Below, piece by piece: positions 18,077 to 26,204 of a DNA stretch of 64,000 nucleotides (position 1 is its first letter; each line of letters begins with the position of its first letter). The DNA is from Verrucomicrobiaceae bacterium (GTDB taxonomy: Bacteria > Verrucomicrobiota > Verrucomicrobiia > Verrucomicrobiales > Verrucomicrobiaceae), in assembly GCA_016713245.1 (NCBI GenBank), contig JADJPM010000005.1, positions 434,001-498,000 of the forward strand, written 5' to 3'. A program made the translations under genes and the position numbers. A model generated the notes under the pieces. The model ran no database searches. It saw nothing but the letters and a program-made list of their open reading frames with translations, and was not told the DNA's origin.

Positions 18077-18118
18077 CGCCGCCGTCAGCTCACGCAGCCT
18101 GACGGCGGCGTTGTTTTT
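18077..18118 (+). terminator. Rho-independent terminator of rpsU, overlapping the rlmN coding end
   Basis: CGCCGCCGTCAG (18077-18088) pairs perfectly with CTGACGGCGGCG (18099-18110) around a 10-nt loop, followed by TTGTTTTT on the plus strand. It lies 30 bp past the rpsU stop. The same bases encode the last residues and stop codon of rlmN on the minus strand. Confidence 0.9.
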
Positions 18119-19160
18119 CTGCCTTGAGCTGCCCGCAGCCAGCCGCCACGTCGATGCCGCGTCGTTGACGGATGGTGCAAGGATAGCCCGCCTCTTGCAG
18201 CAGGCGATGAAACTCATTCGCGGCCTCCTCGGCACTTGCGATGCCTTCATAACCTTCGGTGCGGTTCAGCGGAATGAGGTTCACATGCGCATCGAGACCT
18301 CGCAGCAACTCCGCCACCCGCTGCGCATGTTCCGGCGTGTCGTTCACACCATGAATGAGCGTCCAGGCAAAGAAGATGCGCCGGCCGGTTTGCGCATTGT
18401 AGCTGCGACAGGCCGCCAGCAGGTCCGGCAAAGGCCAGCGCTGATTGGCAGGCACGATGGCGCTGCGTTCCTCGTCCGTGGCGGCATGCAGCGAGACGGC
18501 GAGGTTGTAAGGCCGACCTTCCTCCGCCAGACGAAGGATGCCTGGAACGACCCCGACAGTCGAAATACTCACCTTCGAAGGGCCGATGTTGATGCCGCTG
18601 GTGTGCGTGATGATGTCCAGCGCCGTCATGACGGCGTCGTAATTGTGCAGCGGCTCGCCCATGCCCATGAAGACGAGATTGCGCAGCCGCTTCCCCTGCC
18701 CCGCCAGCACACGGCGGGCATGATGCACCTGCGCCACGATCTCGCCGGGCCGCAAATGCCGCACAAAACCCATCTGGCCGGTGGCGCAAAACACGCATCC
18801 CATCGCGCAACCGGCCTGCGTGCTGATACAGGCCGTGTGACGTCCATCGTAGCTCATGATCACCGTTTCGATCTCCTGATTGTCCGCGAGCTTCAGCAGC
18901 GATTTACGCGTCAACCCATCGCCACTCGGCACATCCAGATTCAGCGGTGGCACATCGAGCGTCCAGGTGCCGGAGCCGAGATTACTCACCAGCCAACGGC
19001 GCAGCGGCGGGGATAAATCCTCGCGAGACAGCGGATCAGCCAGCGAGCGGAAGTGCAGCGTGCTCCACAGCGTCTTCGCATGCAGCGAAGCCAGCCCCTC
19101 GGTGACCAGCAGAGCGGTCATCTGGTCAAAGGTGAGATCGTGAAGGCTGCGCGAATTCAT
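18090..19160 (-). CDS. rlmN: Dual-specificity 23S rRNA/tRNA adenine-C2 methyltransferase RlmN
   Basis: A 356-residue radical-SAM enzyme that methylates C2 of A2503 in 23S rRNA and A37 in some tRNAs. The [4Fe-4S] motif CAMGCVFCATGQMGF (C-x3-C-x2-C) is at about residues 114-121. NLVFMGMGEPLHNYD is the family 'GMGEPLxNYD' SAM-site block, SISTVG follows, and the C-terminal Cys in DVAAGCGQL is the candidate resolving cysteine. The start at 19160 gives MNSRSLHDLTF; longer in-frame extensions lack similarity. It starts 7 bp after the stop of the nucleoside phosphorylase, so the two form an operon. Its last codons lie in the rpsU terminator hairpin. Confidence 0.95.
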   Translation of the reverse strand: MNSRSLHDLTFDQMTALLVTEGLASLHAKTLWSTLHFRSLADPLSREDLSPPLRRWLVSNLGSGTWTLDVPPLNLDVPSGDGLTRKSLLKLADNQEIETVIMSYDGRHTACISTQAGCAMGCVFCATGQMGFVRHLRPGEIVAQVHHARRVLAGQGKRLRNLVFMGMGEPLHNYDAVMTALDIITHTSGINIGPSKVSISTVGVVPGILRLAEEGRPYNLAVSLHAATDEERSAIVPANQRWPLPDLLAACRSYNAQTGRRIFFAWTLIHGVNDTPEHAQRVAELLRGLDAHVNLIPLNRTEGYEGIASAEEAANEFHRLLQEAGYPCTIRQRRGIDVAAGCGQLKAEKQRRRQAA

Positions 19161-19167
19161 TTTCACA

Positions 19168-20400
19168 TCATTCAAGGGTGATGCCTTCACGCAGCGTGTG
19201 CTCCGCGGCCTCGGCGGCAGCTTCACTGCGGGCATGGATGCGGGCAAGGACATCGCCGGCGTGCTGCTGCGTGCCCGTTTTGGCCAGTCGATCCACGCCG
19301 ACCGCAAAATCGACCGGATCACTCGCCTTGGAACGACCCGCGCCAAGGTTCAGCACCGCGAGACCGGTCTGGTAAGCATCCACGCGGGTCAGCATGCCCG
19401 AACGATCCGCACGCACCTCGCGAATGACCGGTGCTCGATGCACCTGCGCCAGCTTTTCGAGCTTGGAAGCGTCCCCACCTTGTGCGGCGACGATTTCCTG
19501 AAACTTCCGCCATGCCGAGCCATCGTGCAGAAAGCCGCGCAAATGCTCGCGGGAGGAGATGGAGACCGCTCCAGCCAAATTCAGGCAAATCTCCTCCAGA
19601 TCCTGCGGTCCCCTGCCCTGCAAGCACTCGATGGCCTCGATAACTTCCAGCGCATTGCCAGCGGCATGCCCCGTGGGCTCGTTCATGGCATTGATGTGAA
19701 CGCTCGCCTTCAAACCGAGCACCTTCGCCGTGCTCACCATGCTTTGCGCCAGCGCCTTCGCCTCCTCGTAGGTGCGCATGAAGGCCCCAGTGCCGTGCTT
19801 CACATCGAGAATGAGTCGGTCGAGCCCTTCGGCCAGTTTTTTGCTCAGAATGCTCGCCGTGATCAGCGGGATGCTGGGCACCGTGCCCGTCACATCTCGC
19901 AGCGAGTAGAGCTTTTTATCCGCGGGACAAATACTCTCTGTCTGACCGATGAGCACGCAGCCCGTCTTTTCGATCACGCGATGAATCTCCGCCTCGTCGA
20001 GCCGTGTTCGGAAGCCGGGAATGGATTCCAACTTGTCCAACGTGCCGCCCGTGATGCCCAGGCCGCGACCCGAGATCATCGGCACCCAGGCCCCGTCACA
20101 AGCCAGCAGCGGCGCGATGATGAGGGAGGTCTTATCGCCAATGCCACCCGTCGAATGCTTGTCGATGCGCATCGGTGCCTGCGCGGGCCATTCCAGCGTG
20201 CTTCCACTGTGCAGCATCGCCTCCGTCAGCGCCGCCGTTTCCTCCGCCGACATCCCGCGAAAGTAGATCGCCATCGCCAAGGCGCTCATCTGGTAATCCG
20301 GCATCTCCCCGCTCGTGAACGCCGTGATCACGGCACGGATCTCCTCGCGGGTAAGCACCGCGCCGTCGCGTTTGGCAGCGATCAGGGAAGGAATGTGCAT
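19168..20400 (-). CDS. Thymidine / pyrimidine-nucleoside phosphorylase
   Basis: A 410-residue enzyme that splits thymidine, deoxyuridine or uridine with phosphate to give the base and (deoxy)ribose-1-phosphate, for salvage. The signature KHSTGGIGDKTSL (about residue 80) is the phosphate/nucleoside-binding loop of the DeoA/Pdp family. PMISGRGLGITGGTLDKLESIPG, the Asn/Arg-rich central block and the C-terminal GDVLARIH are also conserved. It is slightly shorter than E. coli DeoA. Whether it is thymidine-specific (DeoA) or broad (Pdp) cannot be decided, so no symbol is given. It lies 6 bp after the DapA-like gene and 7 bp before rlmN. Confidence 0.93.
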   Translation of the reverse strand: MHIPSLIAAKRDGAVLTREEIRAVITAFTSGEMPDYQMSALAMAIYFRGMSAEETAALTEAMLHSGSTLEWPAQAPMRIDKHSTGGIGDKTSLIIAPLLACDGAWVPMISGRGLGITGGTLDKLESIPGFRTRLDEAEIHRVIEKTGCVLIGQTESICPADKKLYSLRDVTGTVPSIPLITASILSKKLAEGLDRLILDVKHGTGAFMRTYEEAKALAQSMVSTAKVLGLKASVHINAMNEPTGHAAGNALEVIEAIECLQGRGPQDLEEICLNLAGAVSISSREHLRGFLHDGSAWRKFQEIVAAQGGDASKLEKLAQVHRAPVIREVRADRSGMLTRVDAYQTGLAVLNLGAGRSKASDPVDFAVGVDRLAKTGTQQHAGDVLARIHARSEAAAEAAEHTLREGITLE

Positions 20401-20406
20401 GCAGGA

Positions 20407-21558
20407 TTAACGTCCGCCGAAGAACGGAATGCCCAGCTTTTCCGCGAGGCGGCGGGGGCGGCGGAGGGCTTCGGTCATGCGCTGGGCTTCATCAGGGCCG
20501 CGGAGGTCTTTGCAATCGGGGTGGGACTCGGGCGAGGCGATGAGGCCGAGCTGATGAAGGACGTGCGCGGTGCTGTGTTTGTAAGGCGAGGCGCTCAGGC
20601 GGTCGTCGAGGCGGAAGACGAGGTCTTCGAAGGACTGGAAGGCCTCGAAGAGCTTGTAAACGCGGGTGTCGAAGCGGCCGGTGCCGGTTTTGAATTTCTT
20701 ATCGGCCACGGAATCGAGCAGCCACATGTCTTTGGCGGCGCAGATGAGCGGGCAGGCACTCACGCCGGCACCGATGAGCAGCGGCAGGCCCATCTTGATG
20801 GCGGAGGCGATGCCGTAGTCATCGCCACTGTGCGGTGAGAAGGGTAGTTTCTGGTCCTTGCACATGGCTGCCCAGTAGTGGAAGTGCGGCTCGTCGAGTG
20901 TGCTGACCTTGCCGCCGACGTATTTCGGATGCAGGGCGATCTGGTGGAAGAGCCACGGATCGAATGGCGTGGCCCACGGCACAAAGGAAGGCTCCAGCGC
21001 ATGCGCGATGGCCGGGTGAGTGCAATGCTCCGCGATCTGGAAGTAGGCATCGCGCCGAGGCTCGGAATCGAGGATATTCAGCAGCCGCGAGGTCATGATC
21101 ATCACCTCGCAGTTGTCATGCGACTGGGCAATATCGAGCAGCGGTAGGTAGCGCTCAGCTTTGAAGGCGGTGTCCTTCTCCGCCCCGCGTGCGGTGACGC
21201 CAGCGATGAAGCGCTGCGCAGGAAACTCCGCCCGGAAGCGGCGCAGCACCTCGGCGTAGAGTTCATTGCTGAGGTCAAAGATGTAGCCGGTGTCCGCATT
21301 GAGCACGAAGACGATCTCCACGCCGTAATGCGCCGCGCACTGCTGCATCCAGCGCACGCTTTTGCTGAAGCCCTCCCAGTCCGGCTGCTTGTCCTTGAAC
21401 GGCAGCAGCGTGGCCACGCACAGACGGCCTTTGGCGGTATGATCGGCGAGCTGCTCCTCACTCGTGTAGGCCCAGATGGTCTCCGACCAAGTGGTGGAGG
21501 GCTTCAAATCGGCGGGAGAGGTGATGAGAGAGCGGATGGAGGACATGGGCAGGGGCAT
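20407..21558 (-). CDS. TIM-barrel protein, dihydrodipicolinate synthase-like
   Basis: A 383-residue protein whose pattern fits the DapA/NAL-like (beta/alpha)8 fold: CVATLLPFK near the start, 'VLNADTGYIFDL', 'FIAGVTARG' and 'GLPLLIGAGVSACP'. It is longer than a typical DapA (about 290) and may belong to the DUF993 group, but that is from memory. The Schiff-base lysine cannot be assigned with confidence. Two in-frame ATGs, at 21558 and 21546, are possible starts; neither has a clear Shine-Dalgarno. It is the first gene of a tight unit with the nucleoside phosphorylase and rlmN. A sugar-aldolase role in the same salvage route is possible but speculative. Confidence 0.6.
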   Translation of the reverse strand: MPLPMSSIRSLITSPADLKPSTTWSETIWAYTSEEQLADHTAKGRLCVATLLPFKDKQPDWEGFSKSVRWMQQCAAHYGVEIVFVLNADTGYIFDLSNELYAEVLRRFRAEFPAQRFIAGVTARGAEKDTAFKAERYLPLLDIAQSHDNCEVMIMTSRLLNILDSEPRRDAYFQIAEHCTHPAIAHALEPSFVPWATPFDPWLFHQIALHPKYVGGKVSTLDEPHFHYWAAMCKDQKLPFSPHSGDDYGIASAIKMGLPLLIGAGVSACPLICAAKDMWLLDSVADKKFKTGTGRFDTRVYKLFEAFQSFEDLVFRLDDRLSASPYKHSTAHVLHQLGLIASPESHPDCKDLRGPDEAQRMTEALRRPRRLAEKLGIPFFGGR

Positions 21559-21782
21559 TAGCTAGGCGGGACGGCCCCGGCGGGCAAATCGGAATGCCTT
21601 ATCGTCAGCATCGCAAAGGTGGATGATCGGCTGAAAAATGGCTGGCGATGTGAGAACGGCCCGTGGAGCGGCGTTTGAGTGCGTGGCTGCCCTGCGCCAA
21701 CGGACGATGAGCCCCACTGGGAACGACTGAAAGTCCGCGTTGCATGCGGGCTTTTTGCCGCCAAACTAAACTCATTACCATC

Positions 21783-22046
21783 ATGAACACCCCCACCCAT
21801 CTTGTCGCTTTCGGCCCCCTTGGCACGCCCGAGCTGATCATCATCGCCATCCTCGTCCTCGTGCTTTTCGGTGCGAAGAAGCTCCCCACCTTCGCCCGCA
21901 GCCTGGGCAAGAGCATGGGTGAGTTCAAAAAAGCCCGTGAAGAGTTCGAGCACGAGCTCCACAGCGCTCAGATCGAAGCGGAAAGCCCCAAAGCCCCCGC
22001 GCAGCCCCAGGAAAAGCGCCAGCCAGTGGCGAATGTGGACGTCTAA
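21783..22046 (+). CDS. tatA: Sec-independent protein translocase subunit TatA/E
   Basis: An 87-residue single-span membrane protein. FGPLGTPELIIIAILVLVLFGAKKLPTFARSLGKSMGEFKKARE shows the short hydrophobic helix, the FG hinge ('LFGAKKLP') and the amphipathic helix with phenylalanines and lysines that define TatA. The tail is charged and Pro/Ala-rich. It polymerises with TatBC to export folded proteins. The start at 21783 is preferred over 21744 because the conserved region begins right after it. No tatC is adjacent. The next gene, a signal-peptide protein, follows in 14 bp and could share the transcript. Confidence 0.92.
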   Translation: MNTPTHLVAFGPLGTPELIIIAILVLVLFGAKKLPTFARSLGKSMGEFKKAREEFEHELHSAQIEAESPKAPAQPQEKRQPVANVDV

Positions 22047-22060
22047 AGGTCTCCCCTCCC

Positions 22061-23002
22061 ATGAATCGTTTTTTCACCACGCGGCGGGCATTTTTGCCCG
22101 CCGTTTTCTTTGCCCTCGCCGCACTCGCGCCAGCAGCGGAACTGGAGAGCGTCGTCTTCTGCTCCTACAACGTCAAAAACTGGCTCACGATGGACCGGTT
22201 TGATCAGGAGACGAAAAAGATGCTGACCTCCGCGCCGAAGCCGGAGGAGGAAAAGCAGCGCGTGGTGGAAATCCTGGCCGCGATCAAGCCGATGGTGCTC
22301 GGCATCTGCGAGATCGGCACGGCGGAAGATCTGGCAGATCTTCAGACCCGACTGAAAAAGGCAGGGCTCGACCTGCCGCACACGGAAATGGCCCATGGGG
22401 GTGATGACACACGCCGCCTCGCTCTGCTTTCCGCCTTCCCCATCGTGGCGAGAAGCTCGCAAACAAACCTGACCTACCAACTCAAGGGCCAGACGCTGCC
22501 CTTTCAGCGCGGCATTCTCGATACGACGATCAAATTCACCGACACGATGCAGGTGCGCTTTCTGGGCGTGCATCTCAAATCGAAGCGAGAGATTGAGGAG
22601 GCAGATCAGGCGATGATGCGCCGAAATGAGGCCCGGCTGCTGCGCAAGCACATGGATGCCATTTTTGCGGCGGACCTGAAGACACGCCTGCTGGCCTACG
22701 GTGACTTCAATGAGCACCGCAACGAGCCCGCCATTGATACGATCATGGGAGATCGCCAGAGCGACACGGGCATGCTGGATGTTTTCCTCCGCGACAAGCA
22801 GGGAGAGGTCTGGACGCACTTCTGGGATTCGGCGGATACCTACTCGCGGCTCGATTACCTCTTCTCCAGCCGCCTGCTGCGCCCTCACCTCGATTATCGG
22901 CGCAGCTTCATCTATTCCTCGCGGGATTTTGACAAGGCGAGCGACCATCGCCCCATCGTGACGACGATCCGTATCGAACCGTTTGTCTCGAAGAAGGATT
23001 GA
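22061..23002 (+). CDS. Secreted endonuclease/exonuclease/phosphatase-fold protein
   Basis: A 313-residue exported protein with a signal peptide (FFALAALAPAAE region). The mature part shows the EEP metal-hydrolase motifs: SYNVKNW at the start, an acidic GICEIG, GVHLKSK, YGDFNEHRN and the terminal SDHRPIV, which carry the catalytic His/Asp and the metal ligands. The family includes nucleases, phosphodiesterases and sphingomyelinases, so the substrate is open. It starts 14 bp after tatA. Its stop codon is directly adjacent to that of the convergent redoxin gene, with no untranslated space between them. The N-terminal 'FTTRRAF' is not a complete twin-Arg Tat motif, so export through Tat is not indicated. 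Confidence 0.82.
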   Translation: MNRFFTTRRAFLPAVFFALAALAPAAELESVVFCSYNVKNWLTMDRFDQETKKMLTSAPKPEEEKQRVVEILAAIKPMVLGICEIGTAEDLADLQTRLKKAGLDLPHTEMAHGGDDTRRLALLSAFPIVARSSQTNLTYQLKGQTLPFQRGILDTTIKFTDTMQVRFLGVHLKSKREIEEADQAMMRRNEARLLRKHMDAIFAADLKTRLLAYGDFNEHRNEPAIDTIMGDRQSDTGMLDVFLRDKQGEVWTHFWDSADTYSRLDYLFSSRLLRPHLDYRRSFIYSSRDFDKASDHRPIVTTIRIEPFVSKKD

Positions 23003-25180
23003 TCACTTCAGCTCCAGCAGGCGCTTGGCTTCTCCGAGGATGAATTTCGCATCGGTGAAAGGCGTGTAGCTGATGTCCTGCCAGCGCTGATTGCCGGCCG
23101 TATCGACGAGGAGGGTGGCGTGGAGGGTATCCTTTTCGAAGTCGTCATAAGCGCGGACCTTCTTGAAGGCTTCGAGGCTGCTATCGCACAGGATGGGAAA
23201 GGGCAGCGGGGCGTCTTTTTTGAGGTTGAGCTTCGTGCGGAGGTTTTTGGCGACGGGGCTGGGCTCAATGGTGACGCCGACGAGCTGGATGCCTGCCTTT
23301 TCGAAGTCGGCAGCGGCTTTGACGAAGGCCTGCATCTGCTCGACACAGTGGCCACACTCGTGACCGAGATAGAACATGAAGAGCGTGGGCTTCTTCGAGG
23401 TGAAATCGCTGCTCTTCACGGGCTTGGCATCAAGATCGATGGCCTCAAACACCGGGGCGACGGGTGGATGCCAGTGCACGGGGCCGAGCTTGCTCAGATC
23501 ATCCGGGCGAACGCCAGTATCGGTGCGTTTGGGGGCTTCGGCGGGCCAGTTGGCATCCTTGGCGAAGGTGGTGGTGAGACGTTGGAAGACGGGAAGATCG
23601 CGATCCATGGCAAAGGCGAGCTTCTTGACCTCCTCGAAGGCTTTCTTGGCCTCGTCGGCCTTGCCTGCAGCATGGAGGATTTCAGCTTTGGCAATGGTGC
23701 CCGCGAGGTCTTGCGGGAGGTTTTTCGTCAATTCAGCGGCTTTGGCTTTATCGTCGAGCTTGAGCCAGTAGCGGGCCAGACGGTCTTTGGGGATGTCGCT
23801 GTCTTTGAGGGCTGCGAGGAGCTTGGTCTGGTTCTCTTTGCTCACTTTGGGTGAGAGGAGGGCGATGAGGAGTTTGAGTTCTGAAAGGGCTTTGGCTTTG
23901 TCGTCGGGCTTTTTGGGCTCGGTGGGCTTTTTCGCGGCAGCCTTGGTTTTGTCGGACGAGTCGGACTTGTCTGACTTGTCGGACGGTTTCACGGCTTCGA
24001 GGGATTTGAGAGCTTCGGAGAGGGCTTTGAGGTCGTTTTGGTGATACGCGGTGAGGCCGACAGCACGGAGGCGGGTGATGTCATGGCCTGGATGACCGGC
24101 TGGCGTGGCGGTGAAGGTCTTCAACTCGTCCCAGAGCTCCCATTTGGTGAGTGTCTCGATCAATCGCGTGCGTCCGTAGCTGGCGGAGGTGCCGGATTTG
24201 TCGAGGGTGTTGTTGGAGGGATGGCGCGGATTGCCGATGAGGCTCTTGGCGAGGGCGAGGGCGTCTTGGACGCGGCCGAGTTCGTTGAAGTTCCGGACGA
24301 GCCACTCTTCGTTGTGGGCGTAGTTGTGGATCTGATCTGGCAGGATGTAGCTGCGGATCATGTAGGCATGATCGACGCGGGTGCTGGCCTCCTGCTGCCA
24401 CACGGCGTCGTCAAAGCGCTTCAGCTTCGAGAAGGTGTGGCCGGGCATGTGCCACATGTGGGCGATGCCAGGCGAGGCCTGGCCGCACTGTGCGGCGGAG
24501 GTGACGGCACGGATGGGTTTGCGGTCGTCCCAGAGATGGATGCGGTAGTGATGCGCCGGATGATTCGGCACGGCGGCGAAGATTTGATCCAGCATGGCAT
24601 CGACCACTTGGGCGCTGGAGATGGGCACATCGCCTTTGCCGAACCAGATGCGCCAGACGAGGAAGGCCTTGGCCTCGATGTCCTTCGGATCATCCTGCAC
24701 GAGCGTCTCGAAGTCGCGGATGCAATCGAGTTGGCGCTGTTTTTTGTCCCGCTTGTCGTCTTTGTAGAGGTTTTCGAGGACGGCGATCCACTGCTTTTCG
24801 CGGGCGGAGGCCTTGTCCTTGAGCTTCACGGCCTTGTCGAGGAAGCCCTTGGCACGTTTGTCGTTGTTCACGTTCGCCATGGCCATGCCCCAGTAGGCCA
24901 TGGGGCATTCAGGATCGAGCGCGGCGGCCTGGCGGAAGCTGCGCTCGGACTCGTAATACCAGAAGCCGTGAAGCTGCCCGATGCCCTGCGTGAAAAACTT
25001 CTGCGCGTCCGGGTTTTTCGTGCTGATGGGGAATTTCACCGCGTCACCGCAGCCCGGGATGAGCACGGCAGCCTGCCGCGGGCCTTCGTTGAAGGTTTCA
25101 CCATGCGCGGAGTGGCCGGGGAGAGGATCGGCGGCGAGAGCGGAGAGGCCGAGGAATGGGAGGATGAGCAGGCTTTTCAT
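23003..25180 (-). CDS. Secreted TPR-like protein with C-terminal thioredoxin/redoxin domain
   Basis: A 725-residue protein with a signal peptide (MKSLLILPFLGLSALAA). Residues about 40-390 are helical and TPR/Sel1-like (FYYESERSFRQAAALDPECPMAYWGMAMAN), with several His-rich stretches (NHPAHHYRIHLWDD, HMWHMPGHTFSK). A low-complexity Ser/Asp/Lys linker lies near 395-425. The C-terminal AhpC/TSA-like domain (about 580-725) carries HECGHCVEQM; the C-x-x-C pair (CGHC) is the same dipeptide as in protein disulfide isomerase. It may reduce or relay electrons in the periplasm. Proteins pairing TPRs with a redoxin are common in Planctomycetes and Verrucomicrobia and are of unknown role. The ThuA-like gene lies 58 bp upstream on the same strand. 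Confidence 0.8.
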   Translation of the reverse strand: MKSLLILPFLGLSALAADPLPGHSAHGETFNEGPRQAAVLIPGCGDAVKFPISTKNPDAQKFFTQGIGQLHGFWYYESERSFRQAAALDPECPMAYWGMAMANVNNDKRAKGFLDKAVKLKDKASAREKQWIAVLENLYKDDKRDKKQRQLDCIRDFETLVQDDPKDIEAKAFLVWRIWFGKGDVPISSAQVVDAMLDQIFAAVPNHPAHHYRIHLWDDRKPIRAVTSAAQCGQASPGIAHMWHMPGHTFSKLKRFDDAVWQQEASTRVDHAYMIRSYILPDQIHNYAHNEEWLVRNFNELGRVQDALALAKSLIGNPRHPSNNTLDKSGTSASYGRTRLIETLTKWELWDELKTFTATPAGHPGHDITRLRAVGLTAYHQNDLKALSEALKSLEAVKPSDKSDKSDSSDKTKAAAKKPTEPKKPDDKAKALSELKLLIALLSPKVSKENQTKLLAALKDSDIPKDRLARYWLKLDDKAKAAELTKNLPQDLAGTIAKAEILHAAGKADEAKKAFEEVKKLAFAMDRDLPVFQRLTTTFAKDANWPAEAPKRTDTGVRPDDLSKLGPVHWHPPVAPVFEAIDLDAKPVKSSDFTSKKPTLFMFYLGHECGHCVEQMQAFVKAAADFEKAGIQLVGVTIEPSPVAKNLRTKLNLKKDAPLPFPILCDSSLEAFKKVRAYDDFEKDTLHATLLVDTAGNQRWQDISYTPFTDAKFILGEAKRLLELK

Positions 25181-25220
25181 AAGTCATATGGGTCACATGG
25201 GACTCACATGACCTATGAGA
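25181..25220. repeat. Degenerate 10-bp periodic repeat abutting a start codon
   Basis: Four successive decamers (AAGTCATATG, GGTCACATGG, GACTCACATG, ACCTATGAGA) share a CATATG/CACATG-like core with 10-bp spacing. They fill the space directly upstream of the redoxin gene start and leave no room for a Shine-Dalgarno. The function is unknown. Helically phased binding sites or a lineage-specific simple repeat are the two readings. Confidence 0.5.
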
Positions 25221-25238
25221 GTAAATCGGTGCCGGGTG

Positions 25239-26102
25239 TTACTTGCCGTAGCCGTCCTTGGCCTTGCCATTTTCATCCAGGTGGCCGGTGGTCCAGAGGA
25301 GGCCGCGGGTGATGAGATCGAGGTAGCGGGCGTCGGAGACGGTGGCGGTGTTGTGGCCGATGGTGGTGGAGAAGATCTTGGTCTTGTTCGGGCCGTATTC
25401 ATTGGTCCAGGCGACGACAGCGGTGGCTTCGGTGGGCTTGGCGTCGGGTGGAAGTTTTTCGCCTTTCTTGGCCTTTGGCGGAACGATTTGGTTGCCGGAG
25501 GCGATGGCCTTGCCGGTGAGCACCTGGATGTTGTTGTAGAGTTCCTCGTTGATGGTCTGCCAGCCTTCGAGGCCCTGGGTGATGGGGTGCGTTTTGTCCG
25601 TGTAGGTGATGGTGATGGGCTGCTGCGGACCATGGCCAGTGGATTGGAGGCCGAGGTATTCATACCAGCCGGCATTGTCTGCACCGGGCTTCACCGCTTC
25701 GCGGAAATTGCCCCAGCGGTAGCTGTGCATGGCGCAGTGGAGGTTCAGGGCGGGCTTGCCTGCCTTGTGGGCACCGAGGATGGCCCCGACGTAGGCGGGG
25801 TCGGTGACATCGGCGCTGCATTCGTCGTGGATGATGACGTCAAAGTCCTTGTCCCAGTCCTTGGCCTTGTAGATCTCAAAGGTGGCCTTGGTGCTCTTGT
25901 CCGGGTTGTAGGCGATATCGACGATGGCGTGAATGCGGGACTCGATACCTTCTTTGAGGGCCATGGGCTGCTTGTCGTATTCGTGGCAGCAACCGCCGGC
26001 CACGATGAGCACGCGGAGAGGCTTCACGGGCGTGTCAGCGGCGCGTGCGAGGAAGACGACGGCGCTGAGGCCGAGAGTGAGCAGTGGGAAGAGCAGTTTC
26101 AT
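25239..26102 (-). CDS. Secreted ThuA-like (class I glutamine amidotransferase-fold) protein
   Basis: A 287-residue exported protein; the start at 26102 gives the signal peptide MKLLFPLLTLGLSAVVFLARA. The rest matches the ThuA-like family: RVLIVAGGCCHEYDKQP at the start, DVIIHDECSADV, PALNLHCAMHSYRW and a C-terminal YLDLITRGLLWTTGHL. ThuA proteins are linked to disaccharide (trehalose or trehalose-like) use, but the reaction is not established. In PVC bacteria they are commonly secreted, as here. It precedes the redoxin gene on the same strand and is divergent from aroE, with about 100 bp between them. Confidence 0.87.
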   Translation of the reverse strand: MKLLFPLLTLGLSAVVFLARAADTPVKPLRVLIVAGGCCHEYDKQPMALKEGIESRIHAIVDIAYNPDKSTKATFEIYKAKDWDKDFDVIIHDECSADVTDPAYVGAILGAHKAGKPALNLHCAMHSYRWGNFREAVKPGADNAGWYEYLGLQSTGHGPQQPITITYTDKTHPITQGLEGWQTINEELYNNIQVLTGKAIASGNQIVPPKAKKGEKLPPDAKPTEATAVVAWTNEYGPNKTKIFSTTIGHNTATVSDARYLDLITRGLLWTTGHLDENGKAKDGYGK

Positions 26103-26204
26103 GGCTGGGAAAGGGCGGCGATTGCAGCGTGGAAGGAACGGTGTGTCGAGGGGAAAATTGCGGGCGCTTTGACAGGGCATGCTTCCGGGCCATGTCTGAC
26201 CCTA

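Noticed and set aside
24038..25312. A 424-codon plus-strand frame opposite the TPR-redoxin gene
   Set aside because: It is antisense to a gene with a clear signal peptide and redoxin domain and has no family similarity.
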